A stretch of DNA of 64,000 bases. It comes from Ditylenchus dipsaci. Its lineage: Eukaryota; Nematoda; Chromadorea; Rhabditida; Anguinidae. Both the position numbers and the translations under genes were made by a program. The stretch lies in contig SADC01001204.1 of NCBI GenBank assembly GCA_004194705.1, positions 1,116,001 through 1,180,000 of the forward strand, read 5' to 3'. Under the pieces are notes generated by a model. It was given only the letters and a program-made list of their open reading frames with translations. It did not search any database and had not been told where the DNA came from. Shown here in pieces: positions 10,850 to 24,178 of this stretch (positions are counted from its first letter, which is position 1; every line of letters starts with the position of its first letter).

Positions 10850-10990
10850 CAATTTTGGTTATCCCCGTTTTTATCATCCCCGTTTTTGTCATCTCTGTTT
10901 TTGTCATCCCCGTTTTTGCAATACCCGTTTTCGCTATCCCCGTTTTTGTCATCCTCGTTTTTGCTACCCCGGTTTAAACATCCTCGTTTT
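10850..10990. repeat. 15-bp minisatellite (~9 copies)
   Basis: Tandem CCCCGTTTTTGTCAT-like units. Inverse-orientation units (AAAACGGGGATGCAA) lie at 8953-9020 near the other end of the same TTAA-flanked element. Confidence 0.85.
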
Positions 10991-11141
10991 TACTGGACCC
11001 CCTTTTTCACCAGTCCACCGATGCTATCAAACAGTGGAAGTGTTTTCAACTACTTGTTATGCGTAGGGTACTCAATAAAAATAATTTCGAAATACCATAT
11101 TTCCTGTTATAAACGCCCCTCTCCTCGTTTAAAATCGTGTT

Positions 11142-11295
11142 CTTGGCGTTGTGTTTTTGACCCACTTTTTGATTACTTCTCTCAAGCAAATTACCCCTCA
11201 TTTTGTAGCTCATCTTACTGGCTACAAAATGAGGGGTAATTTGCCTAAGAGAAGTATTCAAAAAGTGGGTCAAAAACACAACGCCAAGAACTGTG
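11142..11295. repeat. near-perfect hairpin, ~70-bp arms
   Basis: TTCTTGGCGTTGTGTTTTTG to CATTTTGTAGC pairs with the inverse ending at CAACGCCAAGAA, with a loop of ~15 bases. It could be a tiny foldback transposon or give a long hairpin RNA; nothing else supports a microRNA. Confidence 0.7.
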
Positions 11296-11909
11296 GGTAC
11301 ACATCGAGATGCGAATATTTTGAACTCTCAAGTTCAAATCCCAGTGGGTGCAAACCTTTTTTATCCCCTTTTTATTCCCCATATTTGCAAGTTTCATATC
11401 AAAATGATTCTTAGGCTCTTAGCTATCCAACAAGGTTATCAGCAAAGTGTTTGGAAAGGCTCTTCCTTTAGAACACTCAGCAAAATTACAAGATCCATAC
11501 TCTGTATTGCTGCTCACGCTACTGAGAATGAGAGATTTTCTCAAAATTGGCAAGAATTCTTACTGACTATCGTCAGGATTTATCAGCGGCTTCTGTTTTT
11601 TATATTTTAATTGCACACTCATTTAAGGCTTTAAAAGCATCCTTTTAATCGGTATAAATTTATATTAATATGGACAATAAATGTGTAATAAATGGGCGCT
11701 TGAATGCGAAAAATTTTTAAACGGTAAAATATTGATAAAATAGTGAAACTTTCAATTTTCTGTGAGTTAACCCGGGCCTAACCTGGCCGGCCTGGAGATT
11801 TTTAGGCCCGGCCCGCCGAGAAATTCGGCCCCGGCCGGCCCGTGTCCAGCCCTGCCTGGTACCCGCCTTTTGAAATATTCCCATCGGCGACTGGCATGCC
11901 CTTTAAGTG

Positions 11910-13180
11910 AAAAATATTGATCCTAATTTTGAACGTAAATTTTTAAATTTATTTAAAACAATTATAATTTGTTTTTTCATTATTTCCTCGGTCAAATGAT
12001 GATGCTACTAATTTTTTAAGATGGCTTCTGTACGATAGTCAAAGTTGGAGCAAAGTCAAGCTCCCCTATAACACGACTCCCTCAAGTTCGGTTCCGCCTA
12101 GGGTCCGACCATTTTCACGATCATTTTTGAGAACTTTTGCCAAAATTAATTCGCCAGTCTAGTTAAAAATATGGTGAAAATTCCGATTTTACCCATTGTT
12201 TCTAAAAATGAAAACTGTTTTGTCAATAAGATTAGCGGTTCCCGTTATAGCGCGATCCTATGGTGGGGACCGCGGATCTTGTTGGCAAAATATTTTTTTA
12301 GAAACGACTGGGGAGATCGGAATCCTCACAGTATTTTAGACTAGACTGGCGGATCAATTTCGCAAAAATTTTAAAAATTAAAGTAAAAATGGTCGCACCT
12401 TAGGCGGGAACGAACTTGAGGGGTTGCGGACTCGACTGTATTGCGGTATTATTAATATCCACTACTCTAGCTCTAACTTTTGGGCAAACCATAAAACAAT
12501 TTGGTAACTTCAAAAAACATTTCGACGTAAAACTTATTATTCGTTAGGCAAATCCTAAATTCTGACACCAAATTCATGTTCAGCATGCTTGAGTTGCCTA
12601 TGAAACTGCTCCTATGACTTTAAAGTTATTAATTCCACGTTAGACAACAAGTATTTGATTTACCGAAAAAAGAAAAATTTAACATATTAATTTTGGTTTT
12701 TGGATCAGCATGAATTCTTGTTCTCAACCATCTTGGGTAGGCCATCATTTTAGTAACCATCAATATTATTTTGTTTTCTGTTGATCATTTGGCTGACTGT
12801 GTAATTTTGGTGTTCAGCAGTTATATCAGATGTACAGAACTATGATTCCACGGGATGGAAGCTTGCTGCATTTGCTGTAAACCTTGAAGATTCTCTCCAT
12901 TTCTGCACTAATCCCTTCAAGGGCTTCTTTTCGTTTCTTGCATCCTTACCTTAGCACTTTTTGAAGCACTATTTCTTCCAAATCTCCCTTTTCAAAATTT
13001 CCTTGTCTCAAAGTCTGGAAAATGGGAAATATTGTGATGGAGAGTGGCTTGGCTTTGTGTTCGTCCTATCTTCTTTTTCGGACTGCCGATTCGGACTGAC
13101 CTTTCGGTCATTAGCTGTTCTTTTCCAAGTTGTTTTGGGAGATGAGAAAAAAGGACCATTTTTTACATGTTAAACCATGA
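11910..13180. other. intergenic; pogo-type MITE half-elements
   Basis: Positions ~12080-12441 form an inverted repeat (AAGTTCGGTTCCGCCTAGGG versus its inverse near 12400) ending GACTCGACTG before TA, the tip of the pogo/Tigger-like family described elsewhere. The remaining bases to 13180 show nothing recognisable. Confidence 0.5.
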
Positions 13181-13189
13181 CTCAAGATA

Positions 13190-13565
13190 GAATGCTTCAA
13201 GTTACAGTTCACATCAAGCACTTTGACTTTGTAACAATTTAATTTGAGATTCAACCATGAATCACAGCACAGCCCAACCACTTCAAGTTTTCACCATTGT
13301 TGAAGTGGACCATGATTCACACTTGAATCATGGCAAATGTAGTTTACAAAAACAAAAAATCTTTGAAAAATAATTTTAAAAAAAGATAACTACAATAAGA
13401 CCGCACCATGAATCACAGTCTTACCTTCTTACCCTCCAATACCTTGATTTAATTACTTATCAATTTGAGAATCTAGCATGAACCCCAGTGCAGTGCAAGC
13501 ATTTCAAGTACTTACCATTGTTGAGGCACTTGGACTGAACTATGATCCATACTTGAGTTAAGAAA
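13190..13565. repeat. ~215-bp direct tandem repeat, two copies
   Basis: The segment around 13245-13345 (ACCATGAATCACAGCACAGC, then CACCATTGTTGAAGTGG) recurs diverged at 13470-13560 (GCATGAACCCCAGTGCAGTG, then TACCATTGTTGAGGCAC). Confidence 0.6.
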
Positions 13566-13615
13566 ATTCCAAAAAATTAAAAGACTCGAGTCCAAAAAAT
13601 TCAATCCAATATTCA

Positions 13616-13735
13616 TGGCTCGTTCACGGAATGCGACTTAGACTGAGACTAAGAGGTGTTCATGTAGCCAAAATAATCTCAGTCTAAGTCAAAGGTGTTC
13701 ACGGACTGAGACTTAGACTGAGACTAAAAAAATTA
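13616..13735. mobile_element. (GACTTA/GACTGA)n relative of the TGTTCAC hexamer family
   Basis: CATGGCTCGTTCACGGA is followed by hexamers of the GACTTA/GACTGA type, then AAGAGGTGTTCATGTA, then inverted hexamers, AAGGTGTTCACGGA and more hexamers. The order of tip, hexamers, AGGTGTTCA and inverted hexamers matches 936-1040 and 47433-47570, although the hexamer differs. Confidence 0.6.
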
Positions 13736-13912
13736 CTTTAGTTCTCATCTCGATACAAAACCTTTCGTGGCATTTAAAAAAAATCGGACATACACCCGCA
13801 AACTCTCCTTCCGTATATAGGATTAGAGATTGGGCTTCTAATTGAGAACATACGGTACTTAAAAGACATTTGTAAAACTTCTGTCTATATTTTAGATATT
13901 TATGGGTATCTA

Positions 13913-14752
13913 CAGGGTGCGCCAAAAGCCCTGACACGGACAAAAATTCAAGATTTTTATGTAATCAACCTTTCGCATTTACGTAGGCACGTATTCTTTT
14001 CCGCCAACTTTCGACCGCCGAGGCGAGCAAATTTACATCAATTTAATTGGTTTGCTGCACCCTGTATAGCAGTTATGGGCAATTTATTTGTCATACGAAA
14101 GCTCATTTTTGTGCCCACAAAATTAGTAGTGAACGAAATAGTTTCGTTGATCACAAAAAAAGATTTGACTGTTTTAATGATTTTTATCTTCAGTTCCCTT
14201 AACTTTTTTCATATTTCTTAAATTTGTCCTTCAAAAAGGGTCTCATTAAAATGGTCATATCTTTTTGTAGAACCGAACAAAAAAAACATTTTCAGCGCAT
14301 ATGTTTCAAAGTAAAGTCAGGTCTTTCGAATGGTATATTTGCCTGTTTGTTGCCATGTTTGCTGCAACTTTTGTGATACATAAACTTTGAAGGCAAATAT
14401 ACCATTCGAAACAGTCAAATCTTTTTTTGTGATCAACGAAACTATTTCGTTCACTACTAATTTTGTGGGCACAAAAATGAGCTTTCGTATGACAAATAAA
14501 TTGCCCATAACTGCTATACAGGGTGCAGCGAACCAATTAAATTGATGTAAATTTGCTCGCCTCGGCGGTCGAAAGTTGGCGGAAAAGAATACGTGCCTGC
14601 GTAAATGCGAAAGGTTGGTTTTTTTAATTCTGAATGATGCATTTTCTGCAGAATTTTCTAAGCTTTCGAATGGTATAATTTTTTTAATATTGTTAGGTTG
14701 GGACATAAAAATCTTGAATTTTTGTCCGTGTCAGGACTTTTGGCGCACCCTG
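13913..14752. mobile_element. mariner-like foldback element, 840 bp
   Basis: TA flanks both ends (13911-13912, 14753-14754). Tips CAGGGTGCGCCAAAAGCCCT and its inverse begin long arms (about 270 bp) that mirror each other through the GTGATCAACGAAACTATTTC block. CAGGGTGCGCC tips with TA duplication fit Tc1/mariner. There is no transposase, so it is non-autonomous. Confidence 0.8.
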
Positions 14753-14759
14753 TATAATC

Positions 14760-15330
14760 TTTTTCTTACCTGTGTATTTTTAAAGATGACCTTTTTTGCA
14801 TCGCAGAATTTTATCTTGAAATAAGGGATTAAGTTATAAAAAGCCCAAGTGACCACCTGTCCCCCCCCCATCCAAAAGAGTATTTTTCTCTGAGCTTACT
14901 TTTTTTCATTTTTCACCTATTTCTCACCTTTTGCACCGATAATACCAGAGGTATTTGGAGGTATTTAGATCAGCCCACTCAACATTGCAATGGTTGTTTT
15001 TGCTAAAGTTTTGCTTGAAATTTACCCAAATTGATTTGAAATCAATGAATTCTTTGACTTCAACAAGCCGCTTACGGATCATTCTTGCTTCTCTGAATGA
15101 GGATATCCTAAGATTAACGATTTAAAAAAATAGGCAAAAATTAAGCAAATAAAAACAACAGGGGGACCAAGCTCGAAAATCGGCACCCACTGAGGCATAG
15201 GGCATAACAATCTAATATTTTATTCACCAAAAAGCAGCATAATTATTAGCATAAAACAGTTTGTTATCTAGATTAAATTAAATTTTAATTACAACCCCAA
15301 CTACATTTTTCTCAAAAAAGTTTCTTTAAA
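14760..15330. other. stretch without recognised gene
   Basis: AT-rich. ACAGGGGGACCAAGCTCGAA at about 15160 resembles the recurrent AACAGGGGGACCAAGGC motif. Nothing else is supported; it lies just downstream of the gene at 15339-17025. Confidence 0.4.
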
Positions 15331-15338
15331 AAATTTCT

Positions 15339-17025
15339 CTAGTCATAAAAAATTTGGACAATGAGAGCCAGAGCAGCACAAAAGGTCAGCCAGTAAAAAC
15401 CATTCAAGGTAGTAGCAGAAGAGACTATGTTCGACTTGTTTGAAGTGGTGGATAACTCAGAATCAGTGGTCCAAGTCCAAGAACCAACCGTGGTGCTGGG
15501 CTCAGGATCAGTGCTGCTGGTGGAATACACTTCGTCCGTATAATTAGAGCCGTTGAAATTGAAGCTTTTCAAAATCGCAAAATAACTGTAGCAGTCATCT
15601 GTGTCCCGCTCGATCTCTTCTCGACTACTATAAAATGTCAAATACTTTTATGTCAATAAAAGTGTTTTGAAAACTTACATCGGGATTTAAAGGTCCTATA
15701 GAGGATTTCGAGAGGCTTATCTCCGCAGGTGAACAGAAGCTCGTTTTGAATGCAGTTGAGTGTGCTCAACAGCAATCTAATTTTTTTAACTTTAATATGG
15801 CTAATAGAGTGTCTAAATAGAAAATAATAAAATAAAAGTTTTTCCATATCCAGTCTTTATTTTGCCTTATTGCACTAAATATGAGATCCTCCACAATGTG
15901 TAAAAACCTTTCTCGATCACTAATCAAAATCATGCCTGTAAGAAAAAAACATCTTGAAAGTGTCAATTGTTAGTGGAGAAGCAATTTTTGCACAGACTTT
16001 CTATTTTTTTTTAATCTTTTCGTTTTTCAATTGTTTTGTATCAACTCTTATAATAATAACCTTCAATAACTCTTTGAAGCTAGGTAAGAAACTTAAAAAA
16101 CACGTTTCAGATAGTTGGGACTATTGTCAAAAAGAATAAAGAAATGTGACACTACTGTCATATAACCCCCCTCCCAAAAAGCTACTGTAATATAACCCTC
16201 CCCCCTCCAATAATTTTTTAGGTACTCCAAAAACCATTATTTTTTTGAAAAGTGGTGAAATTATTACCACTTGGTGTTTATATTACAGTAACGCCGGAAC
16301 TGCTTATTTTGTATAAAGTGAAAATTCTGATCAATACTTGAATTTTTTGTAATAAAATACTAGTACCATAGAGAAAAATTAACGAAAAGCGCTTTTACTA
16401 AATAATGTGCATTGAAAACAGTAATTATAAAAAATTAACTCTTTTTAGTATACAACTACCTGTCCTCAACTATAAATTACGGTAGGTGACTCTTCAGATA
16501 AATATAACATAAACTGTATGCTGCGATTTAAGATACATCAAAAGAACACTATTTTGTGTGGCGTCTCTTTTCTAACCTGCATTCCATCCTATAAGTCTGT
16601 GCAGTAGATTAATGCACATAAAGAAAACATTTCACTGCTCATTTGTATTAGTTACAAACACAGGGCCTTTTTTGAAGACCCGATGTAAAATTTTTGACAG
16701 CCTCACTTGTGTAGTGCGGATTTACTGACGGAAATAAATATATATAGAGATTTCTCCCAGCAAATGATACTCCTCATTTTCGAAAATAACATACGTGCAA
16801 TTAATGTCGGCATCGTGCTCCCTTCTTGACAGTTTTCAATACCCACTTTGTGTCTGAAAATTACTTTTCATACAAAACTCACAAAAAGTCAAGTTACTGT
16901 TCGAGACAATTGATGGCTTTATCTGTATTATTAGCAACTTGGGGCTCTTCGAAGTCGCTAGACAGCACACTAGCTTGGAGAATGGTAAAACCCACTAAAA
17001 ATTTAAACAGCCAAAAACACCACAT
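15339..17025 (-). CDS. secreted, probably GPI-anchored Cys-containing protein
   Basis: Exon 1 (17025 to 16898) begins MWCFWLFKFLVGFTILQASV, a strong signal peptide, and ends NTDKAINCLE before GTAACT. A middle exon after CTTACAG at about 15935 reads SDRERFLHIVEDLIFSAIRQ, then after a shift in an A7 run NCIQNELLFTCGDKPLEILY. A 51-nt GTAAGT..TTATAG intron precedes the last exon, with SREEIERDTDDCYSYFAILK, a Ser/Thr/Pro-rich stalk, and a C-terminal hydrophobic tail (YWLTFCAALALIVQIFYD, then stop), typical of a GPI-anchor signal. The frame is not continuous between exons, so an exon or small indels are missed. Repeat B sits inverted in the first intron (16488-16738). The cysteine spacing recalls nematode DUF19 proteins; not proven. 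Confidence 0.5.
16145..16305. mobile_element. small relative of the 48367-52532 element termini
   Basis: ACTACTGTCATATAACCCCC and CTACTGTAATATAACCC at the left, and the inverse TATATTACAGTAACGCC at the right, match the termini of the 4.2-kb element at 48367-52532. It lies within the intron of the 15339-17025 gene. No clear target duplication. Confidence 0.6.
16488..16738 (-). repeat. repeat block B, inverted copy
   Basis: About 250 bp nearly identical to the reverse complement of 21820-22070 and 6965-7205. It lacks the last ~60 bp of the block, which contain TTCGAAATTTCGAA. No tRNA block adjoins here. Confidence 0.85.
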
Positions 17026-17464
17026 TGGATTTGATTGATTGTTGAAGAAGCAAATTTTTTTGATACAAGCAGAAATTTGTTTCAAAAGAGCAAATGAAAA
17101 GTGGGAATGCTGATATATTTATAGACAACAACAAAGTTTTTGGCGGAAGACAGCTTGAAGACGATGATACACGCGTAGTGTGCCCTCCAAATGAAACAAT
17201 GCAATTGAATCACCTTGCTGTTTCTCGAACATAGTTCTTTGTTTAGAGAAAATATTGAGAAAAACATGGGTAATATTTAATTTTGACCGCAAAATTTTGA
17301 TAAAAAACAATTTTAAGATAAAGCGTGCTTCAGCAGCTATTTAGAGAAAAAACTGTACTAATCGACGCGAAATAGTAGGGTTGCTAAAATGAACGGAGAG
17401 AATATTCGGCTGAGAATATTTGCGCGAAGATTGCAAAAAGTCTGAAGTTGTACCTTTTAGGGAG

Positions 17465-17600
17465 TTGCGTAAAAAGCGCCGATTTAAAAGCGCCGTTGCA
17501 AAAAGCGCCGTTGCAAAAAGCGCCGCGGCAAAAAGCGCCGTTCTAAAAGCGCCGTGGTAAAAAGCGCCGTTCTTAAAGCACCGCGAAAAAAGCGTCGTGA
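17465..17600. repeat. AAAAAGCGCCGTT minisatellite (~8 copies)
   Basis: Tandem imperfect 12-15 bp units. A single inverse unit (GCGGCGCTTTTTACTGGACA) lies at about 18101, which may mark the other end of one element spanning 17465-18125. Confidence 0.8.
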
Positions 17601-17689
17601 GAAAGGCTCTAGGTAAATTGTTCGAACTTTCGCATTTGGGCACTGGCAAGGTGAGCCCAAAACCTTATATTAAGGTTCCCACTCTGTTT

Positions 17690-17990
17690 TGGTCACTGGA
17701 GCTGGGCAAAAAAAAATCTCTATATGCATTTTATGATTAATAGTCCTGCTCGGAATTATGTCTAAGGTAAGTGAGTGCGCGCATCTCTAACCAACAAAGC
17801 CCCCTGCGCCCCTGAAGGGGGCGCAGGGGCTTGGTTGCTTGGGGTTGAGACGCGCACACACACATACCTTAGACACAAATCACTCGAAAGTGACTCTGGA
17901 TGCATAAAAAAACATGCATACCAGAGTTTAAATATGCGGTAGGCCCAGTTAGCAAAACTATGTTCAAATCCCATCTTTCTTGGTGTATTC
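17690..17990. mobile_element. palindromic-core family P, copy 1
   Basis: The core GCCCCCTGCGCCCC / inverse is flanked by ..TCTAAGGTAAGTG and ATACCTTAGACACAAATCAC, then AAAGTGACTCTGGATGCATA. Other copies: 24580-24830 (core partly deleted), 32980-33250, 48590-48880, 55505-55690, and a weak one at 63520-63630. Confidence 0.8.
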
Positions 17991-17999
17991 AAGGATATT

Positions 18000-18560
18000 C
18001 ACGTAAGAAACTCAAAAGTTATCGGCGAATTCACCTGTCGGCAAAAAAATGAAATAAATAATTGGCACTTTTTCCATGCCTTTTTTCCCCGGCTCCTTTT
18101 GCGCGGCGCTTTTTACTGGACACCCCTTTAGAAAGTTTTTTACTTTTTCGGAACTGCAAATCATTTACAGTTGAGAGGGTTAGACGTTCTAAGGAAAAAG
18201 TTAATTTTCAGAGAAAAAAAAAGAATCTCATGTAACATAGAGTCTAAAAACCGTTTGAAATTTTGAGTAAATGAGCAAGAATGATTAATTGCTTTGAGAA
18301 CATATGATGATACGGCTCCTTAAAAGTGACATGATTGACCCAAATACCTTTACTTGCCATTATCTTCTTCATATAAATGATTTCACTCTTGTGTAGAATA
18401 AATTTTAGCGGAAAAGCTTGCTTACTTATAAAATTAATTTTTTATTGACGTCACTTGCCTAATTCACGTTCTTTGTTTGTACGTTCTTTGTAACTTCTTG
18501 ATGTTACTATAGTAGTTGTACGCTAGAAATGAGAAAAAAAAGAGAACATACCAAAAGCCA
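18000..18560. other. stretch without recognised gene
   Basis: AT-rich, with one inverse GCGCCG unit near 18101. No coding or RNA feature seen. Confidence 0.4.
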
Positions 18561-18564
18561 TCTG

Positions 18565-18906
18565 ACAAGGAGGAACCCTGACTGTGACCTGGGGTTTTTT
18601 CGATAATTTTTTTTGTGCACGTATTCTTGTAGAGCGTGACCAAATCCCATGTGAATTTGGCTCCCCACCTCTGAAACTCAATAAAAATTTTAGGAAGGAT
18701 CCATGGCCCGAGGGTCAGCTATGAAAAACCGTGATATGGGTATTGAGGTGTTTTTAGAACTTTGACTGACCCTTCTATCACATTTTGTAAACCTACAGAG
18801 CTGGGGAGCCAGATTTGTCAGAAACTTTGGCACGTTCTACACAAATACGCAGAAAAAAATCTGTCATCGAAGTTTCCCCAGGTCACAGTCGGGGTCCTTC
18901 CCTTGT
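18565..18906. mobile_element. foldback MITE
   Basis: CAAGGAGGAACCCTGACTGT and TGACCTGGGG at the left mirror CCCCAGGTCACAGTCGGGG and CCTTCCCTTG at the right, and ~140-bp arms pair. GTATTCTTGTAGAGC in its left arm also occurs at 31072. Confidence 0.7.
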
Positions 18907-19034
18907 GAATTGAAAGAAGCGATACTGCTCTTCTTCTTTCCATCTACCAAAAAACTCCAAAGAGGCTTTTCGGAATCTAAAAGAATGTAACCCATTTACC
19001 TGTCTAAATAGTACTGACAGTGTTCTCAAATTAA

Positions 19035-21650
<2,616 letters not shown>

Positions 21651-21819
21651 TTAAGTATGCATTGAAAAAGTTTGACCTAATAGTGGACTAAGCAGTTGCT
21701 AAAAGTAAGTGAAATTGTGTAATGCCTTATTTGTGCGATAAACGAAAAAGTTGCAATTGCAACAATGATTTTACGACTCAAGTAAATCTAAAGCCAAATT
21801 TTGTCAGCATTTATTTCCG

Positions 21820-23028
21820 TCAATAAAGCCCCACTACACAAGTGAGGCTGTCAAAAATTTTACATCGGGTCTTCAAAAAAGGCCCTGTGTTTGTAACTAA
21901 TACAAATGAGCAGTGAAATGTTTTCTTTATCTGCATTAAACTACTGCACAGACTTATAGGAGGGAATGCAGGTTAGAAAAAGACGCCGCCACACAAAATA
22001 GTGTTCTTTTGATGTATCTTAAATCGCAGCATACAGTTTATGTTATATTTATCTGAAGAGTCAACCGACGTATATACTCTAATATAAATGTTCGAAATTT
22101 CGAAATTAGCCAACTAATGTGCTAAAAGAATGTATGGAAAGTTAAATAATAATATAAAACAAAAAGTCAGGAAGAAACATGTCCTCGGTAGTATAGTGGT
22201 AAGTATCCGCGCCTGTCACGTGCGAGACCCGGGTTCGATTCCCGGCCGGGGAGGATTTCTTTTTTTGTTTCGATCATATATCCGGTAAAATTTTTTCTTA
22301 CTTTTCATTTCTTTTATATTTCTTTTCACTAATGTTTAAATGAAATTTTAAAAACCTTTTTTTGAAAAAATTCGTGATACACTGAGCAAACCTTTTGAAA
22401 CATGTTTATTAAAGAACCCTGTCTCTTGGTGCTCCTCATTGCTGTTTTGTCTTGTAGGACCGCATTTTTTGCTTTTTCACGTATGTTGCACAGTATTTAT
22501 TTTTTCAGTTGTCAATGAATCGTGCTATACTGCTGCTGAAAATCACATCTTGGAAAATCGAGTTCACAAACTTTTTGCATAAAAGTTTGACCTTTATTAT
22601 GCTTTTCTACCAACGAACAGTTAACGAACAGTTAATAAGGCTCCACCCTCGATCTTAACCCAGAATCAGCCCAGAATAGTAAATGCAAACTAGAAATAGT
22701 TTGTTCCTGAAATTTATTTTAGTTAATAAAGCCCACTACACAAGTGAGGCTGTCAAAAATTTTACATCGGGTCTTCAAAAAAGGCCCTGTGTTTGTAACT
22801 AATACAAATAAGCAGTGAAATGTTTTCTTTATCTGCATTAAACTACTGCACAGACTTATAGGATGGAATGCAGGTTAGACAAAGAGACGCCACACAAAAT
22901 AGTGTTCTTTTGATGTATCTTAAATCGCAGCATACAGTTTATGTTATATTTATCTGAAGAGTCAACCGACGTATATACTCTAATATAAATGTTCGAAATT
23001 TCGAAATTAGCCAACTAATGTGCTAAAA
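21820..23028. repeat. repeat array B-C-A-B with tRNA-Asp
   Basis: Block B at 21820-22120 and again at 22725-23025 gives a ~905-bp period. Between them lie C (tRNA-Asp) and A. The 6672-7556 locus holds A-B-C of the same unit. The second B ends directly before the proteasome beta-3 fragment. Confidence 0.85.
22182..22253 (+). tRNA. tRNA-Asp (anticodon GTC)
   Basis: A 72-nt cloverleaf. Acceptor TCCTCGG pairs with CCGGGGA (one T:G), the anticodon arm pairs fully around CTGTCAC, and the T stem CCGGG/CCCGG surrounds TTCGATT. A run of T follows within ~10 bases as a pol III terminator. It decodes Asp codons GAC/GAT. It lies in the C block of a ~0.9-kb repeat; the sister copy at 7326 is degenerate. 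Confidence 0.93.
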
Positions 23029-23150
23029 AAATGGGTACTCAATCCTCATGCGAATTCTATATATTTTTGTCCATTTTCCAGAAATCGTGGTCATGGTATC
23101 ACTTATCTAATTTTTTTAGATCTTCTGAAAGACTCTCAAAAGCGTTCAAG

Positions 23151-23415
23151 ATGTCTATTATGTCGTACAACGGTGGAACACTTGTGGCCATGACAGGACA
23201 GGAATGTGTTTGCATTGGAAGTGATCTTCGACTCGGTGAACAAATGCTTACGGTTGCGACCAATGTGAAGAAGGTTAGATTATTTTTAGTTTCGTGTGTG
23301 TTTTTCGTCTCACTAAGGTGCATAAAATCGATGACAAGATCTATCTTGGCTTGAAGGGTTTCCATTCTGATGCGAAAACTGTCCTCGACAAAGTCATTGT
23401 GCAGAAAAGCCTCTA
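23151..23415 (+). pseudogene. PSMB3: proteasome subunit beta type-3, 5' fragment
   Basis: Exon 1 (23151-23273) encodes MSIMSYNGGTLVAMTGQECV and continues to NVKK. After a 44-nt intron (23274-23317, GTTAGA..CTAAG), exon 2 reads VHKIDDKIYLGLKGFHSDAK and on to QKSLY. This matches the N-terminal third of the 20S core beta-3 subunit, a structural, non-catalytic ring member of about 205 residues. The match stops at codon ~74, where TA is followed by CAGTCGACTCACGATAAAA, a pogo/Tigger-like terminus. No later PSMB3 exon is found in the window. Keeping the intron shows it came from genomic DNA, not by reverse transcription. It could be a broken duplicate or a functional gene misassembled here. Confidence 0.85.
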
Positions 23416-23599
23416 CAGTCGACTCACGATAAAAGCTATCGACTCACGATAAAAACACTATTTTGTGTGGGCCCGCCTTTTGGAAATTCAAATTTCACCG
23501 TGTCGTGCACGGGCATACCCCTTTATAAGTAGGATAAGGTCATAAGTATCAGATTTGAGTTGAAATGAGTGAAAACAGGAACGATTTTTGAAAGGTTAA

Positions 23600-24010
23600 T
23601 CTTTTTTGCAGCAAAAATACTCTTTTTTGTGGCAAATTTTCATTTTGCTTGGTTTTACTAAATTTTCTTATCTTTTTTCAAAAGTGAGCACACTATTTTA
23701 TTTAGCCCTACGACTCTGGTTTCTTATAAGGTATTGCTTATCACAACGTCTATGCAAAATTTAGTACGAAAAATTAAAAGTATGAAGCAAATTATTTTTT
23801 TATTTGCTTCATACTTTTAATTTTTTATACCAAATTTTGCAGAGACGTAGTGATAAATAATACTTCATTAGAAACTAAGGTCGTAGGGCTACAAGATGGT
23901 GTCATCACTTTTGTAAAGAGATGAGAAAATTTAGTATAACCAAGCAAAATGAAATTTGCCACAAAAAGAGTATTTTTGCTACAAAAAAAATAAGTAACCT
24001 TTTTGAAAAA
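23600..24010. mobile_element. foldback MITE, ~190-bp arms
   Basis: The arms are inverted around ~23787 (ATTAAAAGTATGAAGCAAAT and its inverse touch at the centre), extending out to AAAGGTTAATCTTTTTTGCA versus TTGCTACAAAAAAAATAAGT. A related TTCATACTTTTACTTTTTCG sits at about 59310. Confidence 0.8.
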
Positions 24011-24023
24011 GGGGTGGTCCTCG

Positions 24024-24170
24024 CCTTAAAGGACCATGGTTTTTGCGCGTAGCGGCATGCGCAAAATTTGAATTGGCGGGGGACACATCTCTTTCGTCTC
24101 AAACTTTACTCTTTTGAGTCATTTCAAACGACTCAAAAGAGTAAAGTTTGGGCTATACTATAGAATCCCC
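24024..24170. mobile_element. piggyBac-like MITE, interrupted copy
   Basis: TTAAAGGACCATGGTTTTTG, then TTTGAATTGGCGGGGGACAC and an inner hairpin (ACTCTTTTGAGTC region), closely follow 33830-34015. The right arm breaks off where the 24179-25268 element begins. Confidence 0.65.
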
Positions 24171-24178
24171 CCCCTTAA

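Larger units (their letters stand above)
8797..11902. mobile_element. piggyBac-like element, 3.1 kb, non-autonomous
   Basis: About 48-bp terminal inverted repeats (AGGGGCATGCTCAACGCCGA on the left, the inverse ending GGCATGCCCT on the right) with TTAA on both sides (8793-8796 and 11903-11906). Inside are a 15-bp array in opposite orientations near each end (8953-9020 and 10850-10990), a threefold ~150-bp tandem repeat (9460-9910), a foldback (10030-10350) and a hairpin (11142-11295). No transposase frame is visible. Confidence 0.75.

Noticed and set aside
11290..11345. tRNA-like sequence (AAGTTCAAATCCC)
   Set aside because: The T-arm-like piece lies beside a hairpin and lacks other tRNA arms.
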